A DNA stretch of 46,642 nt from Pseudobdellovibrionaceae bacterium (GTDB lineage Bacteria; Bdellovibrionota; Bdellovibrionia; Bdellovibrionales; Bdellovibrionaceae), in assembly GCA_021731025.1 (NCBI GenBank), contig JAKFYD010000043.1, positions 1 through 46,642 of the forward strand, read 5' to 3'. Position numbers and translations under genes: made by a program. Numbering within the stretch: the first letter of the stretch is position 1; the number at the start of each line of letters is the position of its first letter. Shown here in pieces: positions 15,842-24,469 of this stretch. The notes under the pieces are model-generated. The model saw nothing but the letters and a program-made list of their open reading frames with translations. It was not told the DNA's origin and did not search any database.

Positions 15842-17524
15842 TTAGCGATCTAATTCTCCAGCAATAACATTCATACTCGCCACGGTGGCAATCGCATCAG
15901 CAAGCATCGCTCCCTTAACTACGTGAGGGAATGACTGATAAATGGCAAAGCATGGAGGTCTTACTTTTAATCGGTAAGGATTTGCACTGCCATCACTGAC
16001 CAAATAAAAACCAAGTTCACCATTGGCTGCTTCCGTTGCATCATAGATTTCCCCAGCCGGTGGCCGAAGTCCTTTAATAACCAACATAAAGTGATTCATC
16101 AGGCCTTCAATATTTCCGTAAACATCTTTTTTCTCTGGAAGAACGATACCTTTATCGCGAATGGTGAAATCTCCTCCCGGAGGATTTTTACAAACTTGTT
16201 CAACGATGCGAATGGATTGCTTCATTTCTTCAATACGCACCAAATAGCGATCGTAAATATCTCCGCTGGTCCCAACGGGAACATCAAAGTTCAGCGCATC
16301 GTAGCCGTAGTAAGGAGTTGTCTTACGTAAATCTAAATTAACGCCTGAAGCTCGCAACAACGGTCCTGTGTAGCCCCAAGCAATAGCTTCCTGAGCAGTA
16401 ACAGGGCAAACGCCTTGAGTGCGCTTGATAAAAATTTTGTTATCAATCATCAATTTCGAAATTTCATCAACGCCCGCGCGCATTTCTTTACAGAAAGTGA
16501 GAACGTCATCGAACCAACCTTCGGGTGCATCTTGAGCCATGCCCCCAACCCGGGTCATTGCTACGGTTAAGCGGGCTCCACAAAGTTTTTCAAAAAGAGT
16601 GTAAACTTTTTCACGGTAAGTGAAGAGATGAAAGAAGGCCGTTAGTGCTCCTAAATCCACGCCTCCAGTGCCCACAGAAATAATATGATCGATGATGCGC
16701 GAAAGTTCGCACAAGATCACTCGCATCGCTTGAGCTTTCGGAGGAATTTCAACGCCCATCAATCTTTCAACGGTTTTACAATATCCAACGTTGTTCATAG
16801 GAGCTGAGCAGTAATTCAAACGATCGGTGTAAGGAATCACCTGATTGTAAGGATGAGTCTCTGCCATTTTTTCAAAACAGCGATGAAGATAACCAATTTC
16901 ACAAGCGGCACGCACGATAGTTTCACCATCGAGTTCGGCCATGACTCGCAAAGTTCCGTGCATTGCGGGATGAGAAGGTCCGATGTTAATGGGAACTAGG
17001 TTTTCATTGAGGATGTCACCATTATCATTTTCACTGCTATCAAAACTGATAGGTAAAGATTCAGTGCAAGCCTGTTGGTGATCCGCTTCGTAATCTTTGC
17101 GCAAAGGATGACCAACAAACTGGTGATGAGTCAGAATTTTTTTTAAATTAGGATGGCCAGCGAATTTAATACCGAACATGTCGTAGGCTTCTCGTTCGAA
17201 CCAATCAGCGCCGCGCCAGATGGGCAAAGCAGACTCAACCGATTCACCTTCGCCCACTTGGGCTTTGATTCTTAACCGAGCGCCTTCACGCGATGAAAAC
17301 AAATGATAAACAACATCGAATCGCTTTGGACGATTGGGATAATCAACTCCGCAAATATCCATTAAGAAATCAAATTTTCCGGTTTCACGAAAGTAACGCA
17401 AGACCGGCGCAATTTGTTCTTTGGGAATTTCAAGAACGTCATCACCAAAATTATGACTGAACTTGAAATTTGCCGTATTGAATTTCTCGGAAAGAAATTT
17501 CGTTAATTCATCGATTTTTGTCAT
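15842..17524 (-). CDS. nuoCD: NADH-quinone oxidoreductase fused subunit C/D
   Basis: 560 residues. The N-terminal part (about 1-145) is the 30-kDa NuoC domain, ending with the signature region [22 protein letters not shown] and HPLRKDYE. The rest (from about 170) is the 49-kDa NuoD domain, with [28 protein letters not shown] and the quinone-site end. Fusion of C and D occurs in E. coli and many other bacteria. The start overlaps nuoB by 17 bases. Confidence 0.97.
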   Translation of the reverse strand: MTKIDELTKFLSEKFNTANFKFSHNFGDDVLEIPKEQIAPVLRYFRETGKFDFLMDICGVDYPNRPKRFDVVYHLFSSREGARLRIKAQVGEGESVESALPIWRGADWFEREAYDMFGIKFAGHPNLKKILTHHQFVGHPLRKDYEADHQQACTESLPISFDSSENDNGDILNENLVPINIGPSHPAMHGTLRVMAELDGETIVRAACEIGYLHRCFEKMAETHPYNQVIPYTDRLNYCSAPMNNVGYCKTVERLMGVEIPPKAQAMRVILCELSRIIDHIISVGTGGVDLGALTAFFHLFTYREKVYTLFEKLCGARLTVAMTRVGGMAQDAPEGWFDDVLTFCKEMRAGVDEISKLMIDNKIFIKRTQGVCPVTAQEAIAWGYTGPLLRASGVNLDLRKTTPYYGYDALNFDVPVGTSGDIYDRYLVRIEEMKQSIRIVEQVCKNPPGGDFTIRDKGIVLPEKKDVYGNIEGLMNHFMLVIKGLRPPAGEIYDATEAANGELGFYLVSDGSANPYRLKVRPPCFAIYQSFPHVVKGAMLADAIATVASMNVIAGELDR

Positions 17525-18077
17525 GTGGATTTTTCCAATTGTCCCGCCATGGGCGAGGTTGTTGAGTTGCGATCATTCTTTGAAGAGCCATGACACCGTC
17601 AAGCACGGCTTCAGGAGTTGGCGGACAACCTGGGACGTAAACATCCACAGGAATCACTTTGTCAGCTCCTTGCAAGACGTGATAGGCGCGATAGAAGCCG
17701 CCCGAACTGGCGCAAGCCCCCATCGACAAAACATACTTGGGCTCGAGCATCTGTTCATAAATTCGCACAAGCACTGGAGCCATTTTTTCTGTGATTGTTC
17801 CTGCGACCAAAAGCAAGTCAGCCTGTCGCGGAGAAAAACGCACGACTTCGGCACCAAAGCGGGCCAAATCATAACGTGGTCCCATTACAGACATGAGCTC
17901 AATGCCACAGCAAGCAGTTCCATAGGGCAAAGGCCAAAGGGCATTTTTTCTTCCCCAGGCGACGATGGCATCCAGTCTTGTCGTCAGTGCGAAAGATCTC
18001 GAAATATCTTCCGACGGAACTGGAGTTTGTGAGTTTTTTAAAACTGGTTCGTTGGTTGTTACGGATGATGTGGACAT
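17508..18077 (-). CDS. nuoB: NADH-quinone oxidoreductase subunit B
   Basis: 189 residues, carrying the terminal [4Fe-4S] cluster N2 next to the quinone site. The paired cysteines (TACCGIE), the third (GACASSGG) and fourth (VPGCPPTPE) ligands are intact. About 35 residues before the conserved core ([19 protein letters not shown]) are poorly conserved. The ATG at 18077 follows GAGGTGAG. It is the first gene of the operon; nuoA, usually upstream, is not present here. Confidence 0.96.
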   Translation of the reverse strand: MSTSSVTTNEPVLKNSQTPVPSEDISRSFALTTRLDAIVAWGRKNALWPLPYGTACCGIELMSVMGPRYDLARFGAEVVRFSPRQADLLLVAGTITEKMAPVLVRIYEQMLEPKYVLSMGACASSGGFYRAYHVLQGADKVIPVDVYVPGCPPTPEAVLDGVMALQRMIATQQPRPWRDNWKNPHDKNR

Positions 18078-18148
18078 GCCTCACCTCACTTTAAAATTTT
18101 CATTTAGGTAGAAGGTTATTTTTACCGAATTCGCCGGCGACTGACAAT

Positions 18149-18164
18149 ATTATAAGCGTTATAA
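18149..18164 (-). promoter_or_regulatory. Candidate -10 and operator of the nuo operon
   Basis: On the minus strand a perfect TATAAT (18154-18149) lies about 70 bases upstream of nuoB; no good TTGACA-like -35 is seen at 16-18 bases. The -10 overlaps a symmetric TTATAA-N3-TTATAA (18150-18164), which could be an operator. Confidence 0.4.
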
Positions 18165-18279
18165 ATCACTCGATTTTTTCATTCCAACGCAACCGCTCGC
18201 AAAACTGACTTTTGAGTTTGCCCCCTCCCCTCATTTTGCCTAAACTTTTCTCAACGATAATGACTCCAAGGAGGGGAAA

Positions 18280-19782
18280 TTGAAATTAGATTTAAACCAC
18301 CGTTTCGGCGCTTTGATAGCGGCCACCTTGCTTTGCTTTTCAGCACATGCAGTAACATCTGAATCCAAAAGCGAAGAGTATTTAATTAAGCTGTCAGTTA
18401 CAGACTATAAAAGCATTTCAGGTTTTTCGAGTGATCTTAAGTCGTTAGGCTTAAAACAAGAAAGAATTTCAGATCAGTGGGTTTTAGCCACAGGGACACC
18501 TCGACAAATCAAAAGCTTGATGAATGTTAAATCGCAAAGAAGTATTGAATACATTCAACCCAACTATAAAATTTCGCTCATCGAGAAATATCAAATCGAA
18601 GACTCTTTGCGCCGTGCCGCCTTGCAGCGCTTTTTAAGTCGGAACCCTCAGCTCAATGACCGAAAAATTGGTGCTAAAGATAATCCTGATATTCCGCCAG
18701 CTCCTTCGCCGACTTCAGGTATTGATCCGCTTATGGATAATCAATGGGGTATGTTAGATATTGGAGTTTTTAATGCGGGAAGTGCTCCACGCGAAGCCAA
18801 TTCCATCGTTGTTGCCGTGATCGATACCGGAGTGGATTACACTCACGAAGATCTATTGGCAAACATGTGGAGAAATCCTGGCGAATCAGGAGTTGATGCT
18901 CAAGGAAAAGATAAAGGCACTAACAATGTCGATGATGATCACAATGGTTACATTGATGATGTTGTTGGTTGGGATTTTTCTCGAAATGATAACAAACCTT
19001 ACGACATGTCTAGCTCGACATTTGGAACTTTACTTGGCGGAGGAAACCCTGGCCACGGAACTCATTGCGCGGGCAATGTTGCGGCTCGAAGAAATAACAA
19101 TGTCGGCATTGCCGGAGTTGCATCGAATGCGCAAATCATGGCGATTCGATTTTTGAGCGAGAAAGGTCAAGGTCGAACTTCTGATGCTATCAAAGCTATT
19201 AAGTACGCCGTTGATAACGGAGCCAAAGTTCTTTCGAATTCATGGGGCTCTGAAGGTGAAAACACCAGCGAGGGGCAAGAGAACAAAGCTCTACAGGATA
19301 TGATCGCTTACGCTCAGGAAAAAGGTGTCCTGTTCATTGCTGCTGCAGGAAATGGACACAATGGTAAAGGTTACGACAATGACAATGACCCCCGTCCTGG
19401 TTACCCTGCAAGTTACCAACACGACAATATTATCAGCGTAGCCGCTATCGATGAAAATGATCAATTGGGAACTTTTTCAAACTGGGGAGCTCGCTCTGTA
19501 GATCTTGCTGCTCCCGGAGTTAAGGTTTATTCAACGATGGTTGGAAATCGTTACTCGAATAATGTTGTGAATATTTTTGGACTTAAAATTGGTTGGGACG
19601 GAACTTCAATGGCAACTCCTCACGTTGCAGGAGCTGCAGCTCTTTACTGGTCAGAGCATCCCAACAAATCTTGGAAAGAAGTTAAGGCCGCTATTTTAGG
19701 TTCGACGAAAAAAATAGACTCGCTCTCTAATAAAACCACCACTGGTGGAAAATTAGATGTGCAATCTTTAATGCGCTACTAA
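18280..19782 (+). CDS. Secreted subtilisin-like serine protease (S8)
   Basis: 500 residues. Initiation is TTG at 18280, with AAGGAGGGG upstream. A signal peptide (to about residue 26, ending SAHA) and an inhibitory propeptide-like region (YLIKLSVTDYKSISGF, about 35-110) precede the catalytic domain. The triad is visible: Asp182 in VIDTGVDY, His259 in GHGTHCAG, Ser443 in GTSMATPHVAG, with the oxyanion Asn in AAAGNG. An insertion rich in Asp and Asn (about 210-225) may bind calcium. Secreted subtilases are abundant in predatory bacteria, where they degrade prey protein; that role is inferred. It is followed by a strong terminator. Confidence 0.95.
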   Translation: MKLDLNHRFGALIAATLLCFSAHAVTSESKSEEYLIKLSVTDYKSISGFSSDLKSLGLKQERISDQWVLATGTPRQIKSLMNVKSQRSIEYIQPNYKISLIEKYQIEDSLRRAALQRFLSRNPQLNDRKIGAKDNPDIPPAPSPTSGIDPLMDNQWGMLDIGVFNAGSAPREANSIVVAVIDTGVDYTHEDLLANMWRNPGESGVDAQGKDKGTNNVDDDHNGYIDDVVGWDFSRNDNKPYDMSSSTFGTLLGGGNPGHGTHCAGNVAARRNNNVGIAGVASNAQIMAIRFLSEKGQGRTSDAIKAIKYAVDNGAKVLSNSWGSEGENTSEGQENKALQDMIAYAQEKGVLFIAAAGNGHNGKGYDNDNDPRPGYPASYQHDNIISVAAIDENDQLGTFSNWGARSVDLAAPGVKVYSTMVGNRYSNNVVNIFGLKIGWDGTSMATPHVAGAAALYWSEHPNKSWKEVKAAILGSTKKIDSLSNKTTTGGKLDVQSLMRY

Positions 19783-19809
19783 AAAAATAATTTTTACATG
19801 AGATATTTT

Positions 19810-19838
19810 AAAGAGCAGGTGACCCCTGCTCTTTTTTT
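19810..19838 (+). terminator. Rho-independent terminator of the protease gene
   Basis: AGAGCAGG (19812-19819), a five-base loop, CCTGCTCT (19825-19832) and a run of T. It lies immediately before the next gene on the same strand. Confidence 0.9.
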
Positions 19839-19854
19839 ATGTAAAGCTTTCTCT

Positions 19855-20346
19855 ATGAAAAAAATTATTCTATTAATAACGATGTATTGTGGACTGGCTC
19901 AAGCGGCACCCTCTGGCCCTTTGGGTTTAGGTGTTATTTTCGGCAACCCAACAGCACTGACAGGAAAATATTTAGTTGGGAATGGTCGCGCCTACGATTT
20001 CGGTTTAGCTTTTTCTTTCAGTGATTATATTTTGCTTTATGGCGATTATCTTGTGCCTTTTACAAAAGGCTTTGGTTCTCGAGATAAATTTGTTTCTCAG
20101 TTGATACCTTACTACGGAGTTGGAGCCATCGCGGTGACGACGACGAAAGACCGCAATAAAGACGATCATTATCTTGGGAAAAAATCGGGATCCTTCGGTT
20201 TAGGTTTACGAATTCCGCTAGGAATCGAGTGGCGACCTTCTGATCCTGCCTTTGGTTTTTTCATCGAAATCGTACCGGGAATTTCCATCGTGCCAGAAAC
20301 ATCGGCTATGTTCCAAGGCGGCGTGGGACTAAGGTACTTTTTCTAA
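19855..20346 (+). CDS. Outer-membrane barrel-like protein, similar to DUF3996-type proteins
   Basis: 163 residues. A short signal peptide ends AQA (residues 1-17). The mature protein is a series of Gly/aromatic strands (LGLGVIFGNPTALTGKYL, AYDFGLAFSFSDYILLYGDYL, FGLGLRIPLGIEWRP, FFIEIVPGISIVP) ending LRYFF with a C-terminal Phe, as in outer-membrane barrels. The order of motifs recalls the DUF3996 family known from spirochaetes; I could not confirm this by search. The ATG at 19855 lies only about 20 bases after the upstream terminator, so it may depend on read-through or a promoter inside the upstream gene. Confidence 0.68.
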   Translation: MKKIILLITMYCGLAQAAPSGPLGLGVIFGNPTALTGKYLVGNGRAYDFGLAFSFSDYILLYGDYLVPFTKGFGSRDKFVSQLIPYYGVGAIAVTTTKDRNKDDHYLGKKSGSFGLGLRIPLGIEWRPSDPAFGFFIEIVPGISIVPETSAMFQGGVGLRYFF

Positions 20347-20359
20347 ACCCAAGGCTTAT

Positions 20360-21004
20360 TTACCCAATTTTCAAATTTTGAGTTTTCCCCGAATATTTTT
20401 CGAAAGCGGACTTACGTTGTTGTATGACGTCTTTTAGTTTTTTAACAATATCCGAAATTTTCCATAAGCAGGTCCGCAGTTTTTCTGTGCTTTCACCGTC
20501 ACCGCTTGATTGTGGATTCAGGTAAGTCAATGCAGCAGAGACCATTCCGATAATTTCTTGATTGCAAGTCGTCACGATATCGTCCAAGGCCATCAGTTGA
20601 TTCAGCTCTGATGTTATTCGGGAAACCTCTGACAAAGTCAGGTGGGTGGTAATACGAGAAACGGCAACGTCGAAATTAATAGGCTTTGTGATGTAGTCAT
20701 TGGCTCCATCGCGAAGGCAGTCGATGATATCTTCGTTATCTCCACGAGCCGTGACCATGATGATCGGCAGTTCAATCGCATTAAATTTTTTCCGAATCTC
20801 TTTGAGGACCTGCGTGCCAAATCCCCCGGGCATCATGATATCCATCAGAATTAAATCGACAGCTTGTGTATTGGCAATCTCAAGGCATTCCTTCCCTGAT
20901 CTAGCTTCGACAATCCTAACACCCCATTTATTCGATAATATTTGGCTCAATAAAGACCTATCGATATCGCTATCATCCACAATAAGAATCGTTTTGTTTT
21001 TCAT
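20360..21004 (-). CDS. Response regulator with a histidine-less DHp-like C-terminal domain
   Basis: 214 residues. The N-terminal receiver domain is complete: acidic pair Asp10/Asp11, phospho-acceptor Asp55 (LILMDIMMP), Thr85 and Lys107 (TKP). The C-terminal part (about 130-200) resembles the two-helix dimerisation domain of histidine kinases: LDDIVTTCNQEI, where the kinase form would be NHEINNPL, then a second helix (LWKISDIVKKLKDVI). The phosphorylatable His is replaced by Gln149 and no ATPase domain follows. It may dimerise or interact with kinases. The ATG at 21004 follows AAGGTGAG. Possible partners are not adjacent. Confidence 0.85.
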   Translation of the reverse strand: MKNKTILIVDDSDIDRSLLSQILSNKWGVRIVEARSGKECLEIANTQAVDLILMDIMMPGGFGTQVLKEIRKKFNAIELPIIMVTARGDNEDIIDCLRDGANDYITKPINFDVAVSRITTHLTLSEVSRITSELNQLMALDDIVTTCNQEIIGMVSAALTYLNPQSSGDGESTEKLRTCLWKISDIVKKLKDVIQQRKSAFEKYSGKTQNLKIG

Positions 21005-21228
21005 CGGCTCACCTTTTTAATCAGAGATCACAATGGCGTCGTGATGACTTATCGGCAAGCTTCGCTGAAGGTTGATGTTTTGCCCTTGGTCTTGAATCTG
21101 CAAATATGAGTCTCACCAGGGATCTACGAGGTTTAAAAGCAAATAACAGCTTTGTAGGCAGAAGCTTTCGCGAAGATCCCGCAAAATGTTTTAACTGTCG
21201 AAAACTTGGACAGTTTGGATGGAGCTCT

Positions 21229-22848
21229 ATGAAAATTTCTATTTTGCTATTCAGCCTATTAGCCTCCTTTGCTTTTGCAGCCGGCACTTATGACCATTGG
21301 GCTTTACACTTATTTCGAGCTTATGAATATAAAACTCCAATCACAGAAATCGGGGAACCTTACATTGCTATTCACGAAGCTGCCAAAGGGCAAAGCAATG
21401 ACATGCACTTGATTCATTCCGGAGTTGCCGCGCTTTACAAGCGCTTAGAAATGATCGAGCGAGCTCAAAAAAATATTGAACTTGAATACTTTATTTTCAG
21501 TCTTAAAAAGAAGAATCCAAAGCCTACGGAAAATGGAGAAGAGAGATCTGTAAAATTTATTTTGAACAAATTGATTGATAAGGCTGTCGCTGGCGTCCAA
21601 GTGAGAATACTTGTAGATAAATCATTCGCCGTTCACCAATTTGATGACGAGGCTGTGACTGCAGTAAAGCGTATCATTGTTGAGCGACAAGGAGATCCCA
21701 ATAAATTCCAAGTCCATTATTACAACAGCATGTTTTACTTCGTGAATGATTTCATCAGCATCTCTAATTTCCGGAATCATCGCAAACTTCTTTCGATCGA
21801 TGATCAAGAAGCCATCACTGGCGGTCGAAATATTGAGGACAAGTATTTCGATCTCGATCACAGCTACAACTTTCTTGATCGTGACATTTGGGTTAAAGGC
21901 TCTGTGGTTCCGGTGATGCGAACCAGTTTTGATAAATTTTGGCGAGCTGGAGTCGTTGATAAAGCCAACGTCGATCTGCAACTTTTACGCGAACCCAGTG
22001 AAAAAGAATTATCCGTTAAAAAGCTCTTACAGATGTCAGCCGCTGATCAAGCTTTACTAGGTCGAGTGATGAGTATCGGTAAAGCTTCTTATGAAACTTC
22101 ACAAACCCACAGCTGCCCAAAAACAATCTTTGCTTCTGACAAGCCCCTTCCTCATGTGATGGCTCGATGGTGCTTAGAAAATTTTGACAAAAATTCCATC
22201 TGTGAAAAAAATTACAAGGAAGAGTATCGAATTACCGAACGAGTTATTGGACAGTTCGTTCGATCATTAAATCATGGCGACGAACTCTATGTCGAGTCCC
22301 CCTATGTGATGCTCAACACTCGCTCGGGAAATTTACTGAAGTATTTAACGGAAAAAGGAATCAAGCTTCATGTATCTACAAACAGTTTGGCTTCAACAGA
22401 TGCCACCTATGCGGCAGCAGCCTTTTATCGCGAAGTAAATAAATTTGCGAGCTCTGGAATAAAAATGACAATTCATGGAACTGATTGGCGCCCAACTGAA
22501 TTTCTTGCCGAACCTGAAGTTCGCAATGCTCGCTGGGGCCATCACGTTAAGAGTCACCTTTATGGCAATAAAGGAATGTTTGTTGGCACCTACAATGTGG
22601 ATAACCGCTCAAGTTTTTACAATTCGGAAATGGGACTTTTCTGCTCAGGGAGCCCAGGCTTGAATGCAGATTTGAAGCACGAAATGTTAGGGATCATGAA
22701 TGATGTCGGTTACCGTTTGCACAACCGCAATCATGCCGTCGATTCTCGCAATCAAAAACAGAATCCACTGGGAAAAGATGGCGATGAAAAAAAACTTTCA
22801 ATGTATCTGCAGATGATTCCTGTTTATTTATTGCAATTTTTGTTTTAG
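21229..22848 (+). CDS. Exported phospholipase D / cardiolipin synthase-like protein
   Basis: 539 residues. The signal peptide (LLFSLLASFAFA) favours the ATG at 21229 (TGGAG upstream) over in-frame starts from 21106. The first HKD motif is intact: His184, Lys186, Asp191 in NHRKLLSIDD, followed by GGRNIEDKYF. The second has His439 and Lys441 (HVKSHLYGN), but Gly446/Asn447 replaces the Asp; the downstream GTYNVDNRS is normal. PLD-family enzymes transfer phosphatidyl groups through a His intermediate, so transphosphatidylation or phospholipid hydrolysis is plausible. It is the first of three closely packed genes for exported proteins; the next starts seven bases after its stop codon. Confidence 0.88.
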   Translation: MKISILLFSLLASFAFAAGTYDHWALHLFRAYEYKTPITEIGEPYIAIHEAAKGQSNDMHLIHSGVAALYKRLEMIERAQKNIELEYFIFSLKKKNPKPTENGEERSVKFILNKLIDKAVAGVQVRILVDKSFAVHQFDDEAVTAVKRIIVERQGDPNKFQVHYYNSMFYFVNDFISISNFRNHRKLLSIDDQEAITGGRNIEDKYFDLDHSYNFLDRDIWVKGSVVPVMRTSFDKFWRAGVVDKANVDLQLLREPSEKELSVKKLLQMSAADQALLGRVMSIGKASYETSQTHSCPKTIFASDKPLPHVMARWCLENFDKNSICEKNYKEEYRITERVIGQFVRSLNHGDELYVESPYVMLNTRSGNLLKYLTEKGIKLHVSTNSLASTDATYAAAAFYREVNKFASSGIKMTIHGTDWRPTEFLAEPEVRNARWGHHVKSHLYGNKGMFVGTYNVDNRSSFYNSEMGLFCSGSPGLNADLKHEMLGIMNDVGYRLHNRNHAVDSRNQKQNPLGKDGDEKKLSMYLQMIPVYLLQFLF

Positions 22849-22855
22849 GAGCTTT

Positions 22856-24469
22856 ATGAAACTCGTGTTGATCCTATTTTCTTTAATAGCTTTACAAGAT
22901 GTGGCCCAAGCCCAAGTGATGGCCCAGGCTGAGCTTCCGACCTTTCATTCGCGCAAAGATAATCCCGAGGCTTTGAAAAGAGCCGATGCTGTTGATGCTG
23001 CTGAATTTAATAAAGAGTATGAGAACTTTATTACGGTGCTCGAGAAAAATTTTGTCTTTCGCGAAAGTGTTCGAGAACTTTTGCGCAAGTACCCAACAGC
23101 CGAGCGCAGTGGGGAAACTTATCAAAAGTGGGTTTATACCATCGTTGGTAGTGCCAATGAATATCTCGAAGCCCGGAAGAATTTTTTAAGTATCGCTACC
23201 AAATACAGCGTTTACGAAGATCGCTGGAACGACAACACTTTACCTCTATTAACAAAGAAAAAAATGATGCTGGCCGTAGCTTCAGCCCTAGTTCTTTATG
23301 ACAATTATTTTGCTGTCATCAATGTCGTCATTCAAAACGACGATATTAGACGGATCTTAAATCAAGGTGATGAAACGAACAAAATTCCCAAAGGAATTTT
23401 AGATTCTATTGCTAGCCAAGCGAAAAACATGGATTTACGAAATAAACTGTCTCGACAAATTCACGCCTACGACAAATTTATTTCGAAGTTTCCGGCCAAC
23501 CAGATAGACGAGCAGCTTTACTACTTATTTGGTGTCGTTAACTCTTCAGCGAGCTATAAAACATTTCGAGAAGGTGTGTTCAGTCAGATATTGGAATTTT
23601 TGCTTATCCGACTGAATGACGGGCCAACATGGCTTCGCGATGCAACCTTATCCCGCCTTCCTCGTTGGCTGATGAACCTTATCAGTGAAAAGTTCGGCAA
23701 CACTGTCGGCCTCATTGAAACGCGAAAAGGGAAAATGCATCCTCAAGTTCAACCTCAGCTTGTACATTGGATTGAACCCCAACTGAAGCCTTTGGATATT
23801 CTGCTCGAGAAGACCCCATTTCGTTTAACGGATCGTTTTATTCCTGGGCACTGGGGACATGTGGCGATTTGGATTGGATCGCGCAAACAGCTTGAACAGG
23901 AAGGTCTTTGGGATTTGATCACTGATGAAAAACGGCAACCCGCTTGGCGAGCAATGCCCTTTGGAAAAAGAAAGCGCATTATCGATGCTCTTACAAATGG
24001 CAAAGTTATTTTAGAGGCCCTACGTCCCGGTGTTCAGCTGAATTCCTTGGGACATTTTCTCAATGTTGATGATTTTTTGGTAGTTCGGCCTCAGTATCTG
24101 CAAAATAATCTCGAGCGCAAAGCTGAGCTTATCGCTCAGACATTGACTCATTTTGAAAAAGAATACGATTTTAATTTTGATGTTAAAACGGCTGACAAAA
24201 TTGTTTGTTCAGAACTTGCTTACTGGACTTTTCCCGATATCAATTGGCGCACAGAAACGGCCTTAGCAATGACTGTTGTCTTGGCTCGGCAAAGCATTAG
24301 CCCCGACAACATCATTCATACTGTTTTAAATCAGAAAGATAAATTTTCTCCGGTTATGCTTTTTCATGACGGAAAAGAAGTTCCCGAAGAAGGATTAGGG
24401 TTTTACAACGAGCTCTGCGCTCTACAAAGGGACAGTACTTTGAATACAACAAGCAAAGGTTGCCTATGA
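22856..24469 (+). CDS. Exported protein with permuted NlpC/P60-like (YiiX-type) domain
   Basis: 537 residues. A signal peptide ends AQAQ (about residue 20), followed by a helical region of some 270 residues with no family match. From about 310 on, the pattern is that of circularly permuted papain-like enzymes of the YiiX/LRAT group: FIPGHWGHVAIWIGS with His335 first, and later KIVCSELAYWTF with Cys451. In this class the Cys is C-terminal to the His, as here. Members act on peptides or acyl groups, so a lipid or peptidoglycan substrate is possible. It lies between the PLD-like gene and the toroid gene, and its TGA overlaps the next ATG (ATGA). Confidence 0.82.
   Translation: MKLVLILFSLIALQDVAQAQVMAQAELPTFHSRKDNPEALKRADAVDAAEFNKEYENFITVLEKNFVFRESVRELLRKYPTAERSGETYQKWVYTIVGSANEYLEARKNFLSIATKYSVYEDRWNDNTLPLLTKKKMMLAVASALVLYDNYFAVINVVIQNDDIRRILNQGDETNKIPKGILDSIASQAKNMDLRNKLSRQIHAYDKFISKFPANQIDEQLYYLFGVVNSSASYKTFREGVFSQILEFLLIRLNDGPTWLRDATLSRLPRWLMNLISEKFGNTVGLIETRKGKMHPQVQPQLVHWIEPQLKPLDILLEKTPFRLTDRFIPGHWGHVAIWIGSRKQLEQEGLWDLITDEKRQPAWRAMPFGKRKRIIDALTNGKVILEALRPGVQLNSLGHFLNVDDFLVVRPQYLQNNLERKAELIAQTLTHFEKEYDFNFDVKTADKIVCSELAYWTFPDINWRTETALAMTVVLARQSISPDNIIHTVLNQKDKFSPVMLFHDGKEVPEEGLGFYNELCALQRDSTLNTTSKGCL

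Noticed and set aside
17463-18032. Long plus-strand frame opposite nuoB
   Set aside because: nuoB has intact family motifs on the other strand; this frame has none.
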